This document shows, piece after piece, positions 7,972-17,042 of a DNA stretch of 64,000 nucleotides. The position numbers and the translations under genes were made by a program. The stretch's first letter is position 1. Each line of letters opens with the position of its first letter. The notes below the pieces were generated by a model that was given only the letters and a program-made list of their open reading frames with translations, ran no database searches and was not told the origin of the DNA. Location: contig JAGFJO010000046.1 in assembly GCA_024102635.1 (NCBI GenBank), positions 1 through 64,000 on the forward strand, read 5' to 3'. The stretch is from Deltaproteobacteria bacterium (GTDB taxonomy: Bacteria; Bdellovibrionota_C; UBA2361; JAGFJO01).

Positions 7972-9798
7972 TCAGCTACGCTCTTCGAGGAAGATTTTCA
8001 GATTGATGAAATTGAACATAAATTTATTGAGTTGATCGGAGAAAGGCTTTATATCCAACAGCTGACTTATCGCTTCTTTTGAAACAAGCTCAAAAATGGG
8101 GCTCTCGTTCAGCATGGTATTACGAATGGAAGTGTCGCTGAAATTTATCAGAGAGTGAAGCGAGGTATTAAAGCCCACCTTCTTTCTATTGCATCTCGTG
8201 CGTTCATTTAAGATGCCCTTTGCCGCTTCCCGCAGGACATACTTGCCATAACCGTTATGCATAAGGTGTTTGACCGGTATTGAGTAGGCAAACTGCACTA
8301 GCCGGCTATCAAGATAAGGACTACGGTTCTCTATGGAGTAGAGCATGCTGTTAAGATCATCCTCGCGGAGTATGACCGGCACAATCTCGTGCATCAGCTC
8401 GTTCATCATGCGGTTTTTGAGATGTGAGGTTTCGGTAAAGAGCGCTTCGCTGAAGTCCTCGTGAAACTTCTTCTTCAAGTACGATTCGTAGATCGCCTGG
8501 TCCAAAAAGATATGTCCGCGAAATTTTGGATCGCGGCTGAATAAGCCGGCGTCGCTTAAGTAGGGGTTTCTGACGAGCGGTTTAATATGGTTTTCCCATG
8601 CCTCAAGCTCAGCAGTATGGGCCGCAATGGATTTAATGTCGGCCAGGAATAATAGAAAGTGATCATAGTACCCGGTTAGGATTTCGTCAGCGCCGGTGCC
8701 TGAGATTGCCACCTTAAATCCTTGCTCGTGAATCGCTTCGCTGAGCAGCGCATGCACATAGTAGGAGATTGTTGACACCGGGCCGTCATGATACCGAATA
8801 AGACGGGTCAGGCGTGGAAAGAAGTCCTCTTGCGAGGTTCGTATGAGGAAGTGAGGACATTTCAGATCGCTCAAAATTTCTTTGATCTCCGCCTCTTCGT
8901 TGTAGCGTGAGTCCCGATCTAAAATTGAAAAGGTCGTCACATCGCATGAAAAGGTTTTGACGGCTGCGGAGGCGAGAAAAGCGGAATCAACTCCTCCGCT
9001 AAGGCAGAAAGCAAGCGGCACGTCGGATCGAAGCCGAAGCTGAATACTATCTAGAAGCCTTTCTCTTACTCCGGCTATCGCCTGCTCAATACCCATCTGT
9101 TCATCTGTCTCGGGAGCCAACTGCCAGTAGCGCCGGCGGTAAATACTGCCGTCTCGCTGCACCGTCATGAAACTGGCGGGTGGAATCTCTTCCACATCTT
9201 CGAAGAAGGTTTCCTTCGACTTATAGAGAGAGCGATAGCCGTTGGTGAGGTACCTCAACAACTGAGATTCGTTTAGCTTGAAGCGCCGTCCAAGCAGTGA
9301 CTCGAGTAGTTTTACCTCCGAGGCGAAACATATACCGTGGGATGAGCGATGAATGAAAAGCGGCTTCTCTCCAAAGCGGTCTCTTGCAAGGAAAAGTTGT
9401 CCATTGAGAGCATTGTAGATGGCGAAGCTAAACATGCCCTCCAACGACTCTAGTGCGCGTTCCCCATGCAGCATAAAGTGGCGAAGGAGCACTTCTGTAT
9501 CTGACGAAGTGAAGAATTCGATCCCTTCTCGCTCCAGCTCTCTGCGCAGCTCGATATAGTTGTAAATTTCGCCGTTAAATATAAGAGTGTAGTCGCCGAT
9601 TCTGAACGGCTGGTTGGAGCGTGCCTCCAGATCAATAATTGCAAGGCGCGAGTGCAGGAGATGAAGAGTTTGGCCGGCGGCCCGAATTCGGCAGTTAGCT
9701 TGATGATCCGGGCCGCGGTTGGTCATCAGGCGCAACGTTCGTGAGACGGCTTCATCCGTAATCTCCACGTTCCCATAGTAGCCGGCAATTCCGCACAT
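7972..9798 (-). CDS. asnB: Asparagine synthetase B-type glutamine amidotransferase
   Basis: From ATG 9798 the product is 608 residues beginning MCGIAGYYG. Cys2 is the class II glutamine amidotransferase nucleophile, which fixes this start over a longer in-frame one. The N-terminal glutaminase domain holds the RLAIIDLEARSNQPF and YNYIELRRELE segments. The synthetase domain carries the PP-loop LAFCLSGGVDSAFLAS. The start lies 2 bases after the stop of the SpsF-like gene, so these genes form an operon with the GT2-cytidylyltransferase fusion. In polysaccharide loci AsnB homologues often amidate sugar acids, so this may be its role rather than asparagine synthesis. That is inference. Confidence 0.88.
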   Translation of the reverse strand: MCGIAGYYGNVEITDEAVSRTLRLMTNRGPDHQANCRIRAAGQTLHLLHSRLAIIDLEARSNQPFRIGDYTLIFNGEIYNYIELRRELEREGIEFFTSSDTEVLLRHFMLHGERALESLEGMFSFAIYNALNGQLFLARDRFGEKPLFIHRSSHGICFASEVKLLESLLGRRFKLNESQLLRYLTNGYRSLYKSKETFFEDVEEIPPASFMTVQRDGSIYRRRYWQLAPETDEQMGIEQAIAGVRERLLDSIQLRLRSDVPLAFCLSGGVDSAFLASAAVKTFSCDVTTFSILDRDSRYNEEAEIKEILSDLKCPHFLIRTSQEDFFPRLTRLIRYHDGPVSTISYYVHALLSEAIHEQGFKVAISGTGADEILTGYYDHFLLFLADIKSIAAHTAELEAWENHIKPLVRNPYLSDAGLFSRDPKFRGHIFLDQAIYESYLKKKFHEDFSEALFTETSHLKNRMMNELMHEIVPVILREDDLNSMLYSIENRSPYLDSRLVQFAYSIPVKHLMHNGYGKYVLREAAKGILNERTRCNRKKVGFNTSLHSLINFSDTSIRNTMLNESPIFELVSKEAISQLLDIKPFSDQLNKFMFNFINLKIFLEERS

Positions 9799-9800
9799 AT

Positions 9801-10496
9801 TTAATCGAAGCCCAACTCTTTGAATATCTCCACCATGCGCTCCCAACCAGCCGTTTTCCATGATGGTCCGGCTTTTCGGGCGGCCTGTTTGAATCGCTCA
9901 TAATCTTCCGGGGTATCTATGCAAAAGTTTACACCGGATTGATCACCGTGGCCGTTAACGAGCTCCCGTATTCTATAGCGCTGTTTGTTCCGGTAGAAGA
10001 AGGAAGTTACATGCTCCATGTCCAATGCCTCAGTTATCTCGGGTGCTGCCGCGGCAAATACACCTGAGCGAAGAAGTTCAACCGTTAGTCCGCGGGGAAA
10101 GGTTTTAAGCGAAGCGTTGGTGGTTATGTCGAATCCGCCGGCAAGATGCAACTGCCATGCTTCCTGCAGAAGGGCTAAATCAAAAAATGGGCGGTCGGCA
10201 CAGTAGCGCAGGAAATGGTTGGAGGGAAACGAGTGAAGCGCAGCCATAAATCTCGAATATACATTCTCTAAGCTGCCGCGTACGCATGCTATTTGCTCTT
10301 TAACGCAGATCTCTTCAATTTCGTCGTCGCCGGCATCAGTCGAGGTTGCGACAATAACCCTATCTATAATGCTGCTTAGGCGCAGGCGATCCAACTGATG
10401 CTGCAGAAGAGTGCGCCCATCGTATTCGAGTAGCACTTTGCGAGGAAGCCGTTTGGAGGAGGTGCGCGCCTGTACGATTGCCGTAAGCTCAAACAT
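9801..10496 (-). CDS. SpsF-like cytidylyltransferase for a surface sugar
   Basis: The protein has 231 residues. Its N-terminus FELTAIVQARTSSKRLPRK is the nucleotide-binding signature of the SpsF/CMP-sugar cytidylyltransferase family. LRYCADRPFFDLALLQ near residue 105 gives the conserved D of the CTP-Mg site region. The family activates acidic sugars or polysaccharide precursors with CMP. The stop is 2 bases before asnB, and the GT2-cytidylyltransferase fusion lies 35 bases upstream, so it sits mid-operon. The substrate cannot be read; a nonulosonate or other sugar acid is likely from family knowledge. Confidence 0.82.
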   Translation of the reverse strand: MFELTAIVQARTSSKRLPRKVLLEYDGRTLLQHQLDRLRLSSIIDRVIVATSTDAGDDEIEEICVKEQIACVRGSLENVYSRFMAALHSFPSNHFLRYCADRPFFDLALLQEAWQLHLAGGFDITTNASLKTFPRGLTVELLRSGVFAAAAPEITEALDMEHVTSFFYRNKQRYRIRELVNGHGDQSGVNFCIDTPEDYERFKQAARKAGPSWKTAGWERMVEIFKELGFD

Positions 10497-10531
10497 GAAA
10501 CTAATCCCTCGCCCTCACATGCCATTCAGGA

Positions 10532-11911
10532 TTACAGCGCCAGTACCCGCTTTTGGGCGCCGATTATTCCGGCAATCTGAAAGCTCCGTTCGGAGTCGAT
10601 CATATAGCTTTCATCCTTTGAAACAAGAAAGTTCACCACCTTTGCTCCCGTAAGTGATCCTGTTTTAAGATTATAGTTGCGGGTCGCTAAGACAGTGCGG
10701 GTTTCTGCGTAAATTTTATGAAAATCACTGCTTACGTCAGAATAGGGATTGAGAGGCCGCAGCCCAAAAGATGAACGTTGATATGTTCGGCGGTCAATCT
10801 CTTCAACGCCAACCGAGCAATCGGCGTTATGCATCACAAGGGTGAAAATCGCTTCTTCAAGCGTATCGGTGGTAACGAAGGGGGCCTGCACATAAGATAC
10901 AATTGTGACTCCGTTCGGAGACAGCGAAAATTCAGAGATAATGCGATCGAGCGTGGGTACCACACTCTCCGAGCGGATTGTCTCTCGTTGGTCGCGTAAG
11001 AAAAACTTTATGCGCGGGTCGGTATACTCGCACAGCTGCTCTTGAATGTCCGGGTTGTCGCAGGCCACGACTATTTGATCCAGAATCTTGGATTCAATGC
11101 ATTTCTCAACTGCGTTGTTAATCATGCACCTACTATTTATTTTTTGCTTCCAGAGATCAGGGACGAAATCGTAGTTCCGCCGGCATGGTATTACCGCAGT
11201 AAACGGGCGAAAGTCATCGAGGTGAAGCAACACGGTTTCGCGCTTGATCTGCCGACGAGCCTCGAAGATGCGGCTGGATTTATTGGTGAGATTGTCGCCG
11301 TGTCTTCTATAGTAGTATAAAGGCAGATTGATATTTGCGCATTTGTGCTTTCCAATCAGTTTGTTCCAAATGTAGTACCCGTCTTGAGCAGCAAGATCTT
11401 CGCGGTAGCCTCCGAGTTCCCGAAGTACTCTTGTGCGAGCCAGAAAGCATGCTCCGTTCGGCGGCATATCAAAAGCATGGTTGTTTGAATAAAGCTTTTG
11501 CCTCTTCTCATGAGCAAAAATATCGCTGAACTCGTCTATCAAATAGTAATCTGGAAAAACGAGTGCTATGTCGGGATGTTTGTTAAGGTAGTTGGAGAGA
11601 ACTAGTAAGATCTGTTCATCGAAAATATCGTCACCATCAAGACGGATAATATACTCTCCACTAGCTTCTTTTAGTGCGAGGTTGCAGACACCGTGAAGCC
11701 CGATTCCCTCGGTCGTGAAAAGTCTGATGCGCTGGTCACCACGATAGCGATTCATAACTTCCTGGGTGTTATCAACGGAATTGTCGTCGATAATCAGAAG
11801 CTCCCAGTTGTCGAAGGATTGGCGCAGTACGCTCTCGATGGCCTGTGTTAGAAATTTGCCGTAATTATGAGAGGCTATATATACGCTTATTAAGGGAGTG
11901 ACCGGTGCCAT
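10532..11911 (-). CDS. Bifunctional GT2 glycosyltransferase fused to a cytidylyltransferase-like domain
   Basis: The protein has 459 residues. Residues 1-220 are a family 2 glycosyltransferase: PLISVYIASHNYGKFL at the N-terminus, then ELLIIDDNSVDNT and EYIIRLDGDDIFDEQ carrying the DxD. Residues about 230-455 resemble the acylneuraminate/Kdo cytidylyltransferase fold: FTAVIPCRRNYDFVPDLW in place of the usual IPAR-G-K loop, KILDQIVVACDNPDIQE and the QAPFVTTDTLEEAI segment. The loop lacks the usual G-S-K pattern, so the second domain may be altered or inactive. It is first in the operon with the SpsF-like gene and asnB. The fusion suggests donor activation and transfer in one protein. Confidence 0.72.
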   Translation of the reverse strand: MAPVTPLISVYIASHNYGKFLTQAIESVLRQSFDNWELLIIDDNSVDNTQEVMNRYRGDQRIRLFTTEGIGLHGVCNLALKEASGEYIIRLDGDDIFDEQILLVLSNYLNKHPDIALVFPDYYLIDEFSDIFAHEKRQKLYSNNHAFDMPPNGACFLARTRVLRELGGYREDLAAQDGYYIWNKLIGKHKCANINLPLYYYRRHGDNLTNKSSRIFEARRQIKRETVLLHLDDFRPFTAVIPCRRNYDFVPDLWKQKINSRCMINNAVEKCIESKILDQIVVACDNPDIQEQLCEYTDPRIKFFLRDQRETIRSESVVPTLDRIISEFSLSPNGVTIVSYVQAPFVTTDTLEEAIFTLVMHNADCSVGVEEIDRRTYQRSSFGLRPLNPYSDVSSDFHKIYAETRTVLATRNYNLKTGSLTGAKVVNFLVSKDESYMIDSERSFQIAGIIGAQKRVLAL

Positions 11912-12073
11912 TTCATAGATCTCTATTAAGACATTGGTTTTGATGACGAATAATGAGAGAACGATGCTTAATAAATGGCGTTATGTTATTGATATCACGG
12001 GGCAAGCTGGCCGATATACTGGAATGCCTGCCATGCCGTACAATTATTCTCGAAATATATAAACGCGAATCCA

Positions 12074-13081
12074 ATGAAAGCAATTTTTTACTCAACCCGT
12101 AACTATGAACGGGCGTCTTTGACGAGTGAAGCCGAAAGGCACGGGCATGAACCGCTATTTGTAGAGACACGGCTCACGCTTGAAACGGCCAAGCTTGCAG
12201 AAGGGTACGAAGCTGCGTCCATATTTGCGAATGACGACGGCTCTTCGAAGGTTCTGCGAGCGCTGCAGAAAGCGGGTGTACGCCTCCTTGCGCTGCGTTC
12301 GGCGGGGTTCAACCATGTGGATCTGCGGGAAGCAGAGAGGCTGAACCTAACAGTGCTACGGGTGCCTGCATATTCACCGCACGCGGTTGCCGAGCACACC
12401 GTCGGCCTTATGTTAACTCTTAATAGGAAGTATCACCGCGCATATCAGCGTGTGCGGGAACAAAACTTTTCGTTAGAAGGGCTGATGGGGTTTGATATGA
12501 AGGGCAAAACCGCAGGGGTGATTGGGACCGGCCGGATAGGAGAGGTTGTTTGCAGAATCCTAAAAGGGTTCGATTGTAAAATCATAGCGTTCGATATCAA
12601 TCAGAACCCGCAGTGTGTCAAACTGGGCGTTGAATACGCCGCACTGGACGATCTGTTCAGGCTGTCGGACATTATCACTTTTCACTGTCCGCTTACCCCG
12701 AAAACCCATTATATGTTGAATGAGCGCACCCTCTCTCTTACTAAGCGCGGTGTGATGATTATTAATACCAGCCGCGGAGGGGTTATTGAATCGAAAGCGT
12801 TGATCGCTTCTTTAAAATCGGGGCACATCGGTTCCGTTGGTTTGGATGTATATGAGGAAGAGGCTGATCTATTTTTTCAGGATCTCTCCGGCACTGCATT
12901 GTTGGACGACACATTCGTGCGGTTGATGACCTTCCCCAACGTGTTGATTACCGCTCATCAAGGCTTTCTAACATGTGAGGCGGTAGCAGCGATTGCACAG
13001 GTGACCATCGAGAACCTGACGGCTTTCCAGGCGGGTGCTGTCAGAGAGGAGAATCAAGTTTCCACAGAGCTGCTGGTATAG
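12074..13081 (+). CDS. ldhA: D-lactate dehydrogenase (fermentative, NADH-dependent)
   Basis: The protein has 335 residues, the size of D-2-hydroxyacid dehydrogenases. The NAD-binding loop is GVIGTGRIGEVVCRILKGF near residue 150. The catalytic arginine lies in INTSRGGVIESKAL, the glutamate in LDVYEEE, and the histidine in VLITAHQGFLTCEA. The EEEADLFF segment before the histidine is typical of the LdhA subgroup, which reduces pyruvate to D-lactate. It is divergent from the polysaccharide operon. Its 3' end overlaps the convergent hybrid kinase gene by 28 bases. Confidence 0.9.
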   Translation: MKAIFYSTRNYERASLTSEAERHGHEPLFVETRLTLETAKLAEGYEAASIFANDDGSSKVLRALQKAGVRLLALRSAGFNHVDLREAERLNLTVLRVPAYSPHAVAEHTVGLMLTLNRKYHRAYQRVREQNFSLEGLMGFDMKGKTAGVIGTGRIGEVVCRILKGFDCKIIAFDINQNPQCVKLGVEYAALDDLFRLSDIITFHCPLTPKTHYMLNERTLSLTKRGVMIINTSRGGVIESKALIASLKSGHIGSVGLDVYEEEADLFFQDLSGTALLDDTFVRLMTFPNVLITAHQGFLTCEAVAAIAQVTIENLTAFQAGAVREENQVSTELLV

Positions 13082-15150
13082 CTACGGCTACTGTGCTGCC
13101 ACTTTGTGAGCTTGTCGAACAGCTCTTCAAGACGGATCGGCTTTGAAATGTAATCGTCCATTCCGCTTTCGGCGCATTTTTTCTGCACCGTTTCCAACGA
13201 GTGGGCCGTCATCGCTATGATCGGTGTGCGGCGGCTACCCTTTGAACGCTCCTCTGTGCGAATCGCTTCAGTGGCATCAAAACCATTCATTTGCGGCATC
13301 TCACAATCCATTAGAATTATATCAAAACTGCTTTCCGGCTTTTTACGCAATAGGTCAAGGGCTTCATGACCGTCCGATGCTATATGTACCAGGCAGCCGA
13401 ATCGCTCAAGCACTTTTGCCGCAAGCGTGCAGTTGATAGGATTGTCTTCGACCAGAAGTATGTTCAGCGGGCTAGAGAGACGGGGTGAGGGCTTGGTTTC
13501 GAGCTTCACTTGTTCGGCCGGCTCCTCCGAGGCAAGGCGGACCGGAACCCAAAACGAGAAGCGTGAGCCCTTGTCCGGAGCGCTTTCGACCTGAATCTCT
13601 CCCCCCATCAGCGAAATAATTCGCCGGGTGATTGCAAGCCCTAATCCGGTGCCTCCGAATCTTCGTGTAGTGCTCGCTTCACCTTGCACAAAGGGTTCAA
13701 AAATAGCAGTGATTCGATCGGTGGGAATGCCAATCCCGTCATCTTCGACAGTGGCACGCAGAAGAAGTTCATCTGAAGCCTTATCCTCTAGTTTAACGTT
13801 GACCGTAACGTTACCTCCGTTGGGAGTGAACTTTATTGCGTTGCTAAGAAGGTTTACAACAACCTGCGTCAATCGCGTTTCGTCTGCGAGGATGGCTTTA
13901 GTTATCTCGGGCACGGTCAAGCTCAGCCGTATCTCTTTTGACTTGGCGTTGCGTTCAAAGAGCTTGACGGCGCGCTTTGCAAACTGGGCAGGCTGCATGG
14001 ACACAGGGGAGATCTCCATACGGCCGGCTTCGATTTTGGATAGATCCAAAATGTCGTTCAGAATCGCAAGTAGATGATCGGCAGAAGATCTTACCGTTTG
14101 AAGCATTTCACGCTGCTCGTTATCGAGGGAAGAGTCGAGCACTAAATCGGTCATTCCTATAATTGCGTTCATGGGGGTGCGGATCTCATGGCTCATATTG
14201 GCTAAAAATTGGCTTTTGGCGTGAGTGGCCGCTTCCGCACTGTTCTTTGCCTGTTCTAGTTCGCGTGCTTGCGCCGCGAGTTCATTTGCCTGCTCTTCAA
14301 CCTGCGATTTGCGTTGTTCCAGTTCGTCTACATAACCTCGAATGGTTTCCTGGGCGCTTCGCTGGTCGGTCACGTCGTACGATATGCCGAGTAAATATTC
14401 CGGCCGGCCGCTCGAATCGTACACCGGAACTTTGGTTGTCATGAGGTATCGCAGCCCTTTATTCTTTGTCAGGATAGGCTCTGCAGGGATCTCGATCGGT
14501 CTTCCTTGAGCCAAAACCTGCTGATCACGCTGCGCAAAAAATTGGGCCTGCTCTAATGGGAAAAAGTCAAAGTCAGTCTTGCCGAGCATCTCTAGTCTTG
14601 GAATTCCTAAAAGCTCCTCCCCGGCCTTGTTGATCCTAACGAACCGTAGATTTTTTGCGTCCTTCACAAAGACCATGACCGGCATATTGTCTACTATGGT
14701 ATCAAGGAACCTCTCCGAGTTTTTAGCTTTATCGGAGAATAGCTTACGGTCGGTTATGTCTGTCACACTGCCGACCCAGAACATCAGGTCATTTTCGATA
14801 TTAATGGCGGCAGCCTGGCCAATGACCCAGCAGAGCTCGCCGTTGTTTGTGATGTACCGGTACTCCATTTTGAAGTGAGTGCCGCTAATTGCGCTTTGAA
14901 ACCAGGCGTCGGTAACCGGTTTCAGGTCTTCGGGATGAAGTGCTTTTGTCCAACCCCGCCCCACCGCCTCTTCGGCAGTCATTCCCGTTATGCGGCACCA
15001 ATGACGGTTAACAAATAGGCAGTCACCACTCTGATCAGCGATGAATATGCCAACCGGCAGCGATTCAATCACCCCGATTAGGCCTATACCTCGCCGCTGT
15101 AGTCTTTCGATCGCAGCCATTAGGTGGTTGCTGTGTTCGTTCTCACCCAT
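13054..15150 (-). CDS. Hybrid sensor histidine kinase (PAS-PAS-HisKA-HATPase-receiver)
   Basis: The protein has 698 residues. Two PAS domains with PAC tails span about 20-135 and 145-270. A coiled coil at 270-315 joins them to the H-box FLANMSHEIRTPMNAIIGMT near 322. The ATP-binding domain has N, G1 and G2 boxes (VVNLLSNAIKFTP, VEDDGIGIP, FGGTGLGLAITRRIISLMGG). A C-terminal receiver follows, with the phosphoacceptor in IILMDCEMPQMNGFDA and lysine in YISKPIRLEEL. No membrane segment is visible, so it senses inside the cell. Being a hybrid without an output domain, it should pass phosphate to an unseen Hpt protein. Its stop overlaps ldhA by 28 bases in convergent orientation. Confidence 0.92.
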   Translation of the reverse strand: MGENEHSNHLMAAIERLQRRGIGLIGVIESLPVGIFIADQSGDCLFVNRHWCRITGMTAEEAVGRGWTKALHPEDLKPVTDAWFQSAISGTHFKMEYRYITNNGELCWVIGQAAAINIENDLMFWVGSVTDITDRKLFSDKAKNSERFLDTIVDNMPVMVFVKDAKNLRFVRINKAGEELLGIPRLEMLGKTDFDFFPLEQAQFFAQRDQQVLAQGRPIEIPAEPILTKNKGLRYLMTTKVPVYDSSGRPEYLLGISYDVTDQRSAQETIRGYVDELEQRKSQVEEQANELAAQARELEQAKNSAEAATHAKSQFLANMSHEIRTPMNAIIGMTDLVLDSSLDNEQREMLQTVRSSADHLLAILNDILDLSKIEAGRMEISPVSMQPAQFAKRAVKLFERNAKSKEIRLSLTVPEITKAILADETRLTQVVVNLLSNAIKFTPNGGNVTVNVKLEDKASDELLLRATVEDDGIGIPTDRITAIFEPFVQGEASTTRRFGGTGLGLAITRRIISLMGGEIQVESAPDKGSRFSFWVPVRLASEEPAEQVKLETKPSPRLSSPLNILLVEDNPINCTLAAKVLERFGCLVHIASDGHEALDLLRKKPESSFDIILMDCEMPQMNGFDATEAIRTEERSKGSRRTPIIAMTAHSLETVQKKCAESGMDDYISKPIRLEELFDKLTKWQHSSRSYTSSSVET

Positions 15151-15470
15151 AGTGTATTTTTCTTCTCATTTGCAGATCGGCCTTCCGTTCTGTCACCTAA
15201 AGCCGGTAATAATCCTTGAAAAAAAGCAAGAATATAAGGTGCTTGATGATGCGTAAGGGCAAAGCGCGTTTCGGCTGTGAGGCTGAACAGGCTGACACAC
15301 TCCCCAGGGGCTCTCTTTAAGTTATGCCTAGCATTCATGTTCCCGCCGTTTCCACGTGCGCGAGGACCCTCGGACGTTAACCGACTAGCAGTGAGTGATT
15401 AAGATCATCGAGCCGATCCGGCTTCGATGTTAGGGTCGGTCCAATTGTTGTTCATATTTTACACCCCGCT
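15151..15470. other. Intergenic region with a short hairpin
   Basis: 320 bases without a supported gene separate the divergent hybrid kinase and DUF892 genes, so both promoters should lie here. CATCGAGCCG (15406-15415) and CGGCTTCGATG (15419-15429) can pair with one bulged T around a 3-base loop, about 40 bases before the DUF892 start. It could be a leader hairpin or an operator. Nothing else stands out. Confidence 0.4.
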
Positions 15471-15995
15471 ATGATCGGTACCGCTGGTTTGGGACAGCTT
15501 CTTTATTCGAGCTTGAGCGAGCTTTATGACTCGGAGCGGCGGCTAGTAAGTGTTATCCCGGAAATTCTTCATGTCTTCACTACGCCCGGCCTGCGCGAAG
15601 TTTGCAGCGCCCATCTTGAAATCTGCCGCCATCAGTTGAAGCAGATTGAGCCGGTGATGGAAACGGAATTCGAAAATCACAGCAAAGTCAGAAGTGATGT
15701 CGGCGCCACCCTTGTTTCACAGATGCTGGAGAAAATCTCCGAAAGAAGTCTATTGCCGGCGGTGCGACAGCTGTTGGTCCTTGCATCGTTTCGAAAATTG
15801 ATAGGTTACCAGACCGCATTAAGCGATTCATGCCGCTCGCTTGCCAAAACTATGAGGCTGCCTCGCCTCGCCGGAATCATATCCGAATCCACTGAGCAGA
15901 AGGTGGACCTTGAAAAAACATTAGCATACATCTCGGCCAATGAATTATTATCGCACTGTCCCCGTGCTAGAGGCGTTAGCACGGTTGGCATTTAA
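15471..15995 (+). CDS. DUF892 (YciE/YciF-like) ferritin-like helical protein
   Basis: The protein has 174 residues, all helical by appearance. LSELYDSERRLVSVIPEI near the N-terminus matches the L-x-D-x-Y-D/S-x-E start of YciF-family proteins. HLEICRHQLKQIE and ESTEQKVDLEKTLAYI match later helices. The family is a di-iron-type four-helix bundle linked to stress. Here some usual metal ligands look replaced: the third helix reads FRKLIGYQTALS where an E-H-Y pattern is usual. It may therefore bind metal poorly. It stands alone with its own upstream hairpin. Confidence 0.65.
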   Translation: MIGTAGLGQLLYSSLSELYDSERRLVSVIPEILHVFTTPGLREVCSAHLEICRHQLKQIEPVMETEFENHSKVRSDVGATLVSQMLEKISERSLLPAVRQLLVLASFRKLIGYQTALSDSCRSLAKTMRLPRLAGIISESTEQKVDLEKTLAYISANELLSHCPRARGVSTVGI

Positions 15996-16076
15996 GCTTT
16001 AAGGGTCTACGCCTCTTTAGGGGATATAACTAGCTTGTTTGGACCCGGCCGCCCGTAGCGTTTCGGCCTGACACAG

Positions 16077-16622
16077 ATGAACTCGCACTATCTTGAAGAA
16101 ATAATTTTGGTCCGCCCCGCCTTTGACGATTGGGCGGCTCTAGCCGAATGTCCCGAACGGGGCTGTGAAGGCCTGGGAGCGATGTGCGGGGAGTGCGGCG
16201 ATGCGGTACGGCAATGCGCTGCTGAAGTTTTGCAGTCGGTAAAGACGGGCAAGGTCCTCGATGGCACCTGGTCCAGATACCTCGCGCTTGATAAAGCTTC
16301 CTCGCAAGTGGTAGGTTTTTGCCGTTTCGCTGGTCTGCCGGATGAAAGCGGAGCGGTCGAAATAATGTGTACAACCTTTCCGCGTTTCGAGGGGCTGGGC
16401 TGCGGAACCCTTATGGCAAAAGAATTGATCGCCTTCGCCACATCCTTTAGAAGAATTAAAAAAGTGGTCGCGCATACCGACGAGAACAATGAGGCTGCCT
16501 GCCAAGTATTGAGGCGGTTGGGTTTCGAGAATTGCGGACTACAATCGGACGAAGAAGCTACAGCGAGGCTTCGATGGGAATTCTACTGCAACGGCAGAGA
16601 GCTCATAAGCCCTGAAACTTGA
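16077..16622 (+). CDS. GNAT-family N-acetyltransferase
   Basis: The protein has 181 residues. The acetyl-CoA-binding motif A region reads FEGLGCGTLMAKELIAFA near residue 103. It is followed by KKVVAHTDENNEAACQVLRRLGFENCG, the typical motif B of GNAT enzymes. Residues 25-50 carry four cysteines (CPERGCEGLGAMCGECGDAVRQC), unusual for a GNAT and possibly a metal or redox site. The substrate is unknown. It is a single gene with no clear partner. Confidence 0.75.
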   Translation: MNSHYLEEIILVRPAFDDWAALAECPERGCEGLGAMCGECGDAVRQCAAEVLQSVKTGKVLDGTWSRYLALDKASSQVVGFCRFAGLPDESGAVEIMCTTFPRFEGLGCGTLMAKELIAFATSFRRIKKVVAHTDENNEAACQVLRRLGFENCGLQSDEEATARLRWEFYCNGRELISPET

Positions 16623-16869
16623 TCAACGGCGGGGACAGGCCATTGGCTTAATCTTTTGAGCTATTTATTCACCCTGCCTAAGCGCTTTTCGCATCTCTTG
16701 CTGGTGGTCCTAACGAGTGCCGGGGTAGAGAAATTTATGAATTTTTCGAATCACATGGGCCGGCTGAAGCAATCTCCAGGTTTAAAAGATACGTGAGCAG
16801 TTGCTTCGCACCCCTACTCGCAGGGGACGGTTCATCGCCTTAAGGAAGGTAAACTAGAGTGAGGGTAAG
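16623..16869. other. Intergenic region, nothing definite
   Basis: This 247-base spacer follows the GNAT gene and precedes a small secreted peptide gene. A weak CCCCT/AGGGG pairing occurs around 16812-16828. No gene, promoter or convincing terminator could be supported. A minus-strand frame covering part of it and the next two genes looks like a shadow. Confidence 0.3.
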
Positions 16870-17037
16870 ATGAATCGGAAAAGAGTTATTATCGCGTTGC
16901 TTTTATCCCTATTTACTAATTTCAATGCAACTGTGGACGCGCAGGAGATAGCGCGCTCCCCCGTTGAAGTTATTGAATGCTCTGCGATTGACCGTGCCGG
17001 CTCTACGGCAGCTGGCAGTTCTATTCTGCCTGCATGA
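16870..17037 (+). CDS. Small secreted peptide with signal sequence (55 aa)
   Basis: An ATG at 16870, preceded at good spacing by GAGGG, opens a 55-codon frame. It begins MNRKRVIIALLLSLFTNFNA, a clear signal peptide with basic start, hydrophobic core and an alanine-containing end before VDAQE. The mature part would be about 30 residues (EIARSPVEVIECSAIDRAG and so on) with one cysteine. The stop at 17035-17037 is followed by a 10-bp inverted repeat and then the antiporter gene. Not recognised. It could be a real small exported peptide, or the broken 5' end of a larger exported protein. Confidence 0.5.
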   Translation: MNRKRVIIALLLSLFTNFNATVDAQEIARSPVEVIECSAIDRAGSTAAGSSILPA

Positions 17038-17042
17038 TTGAC

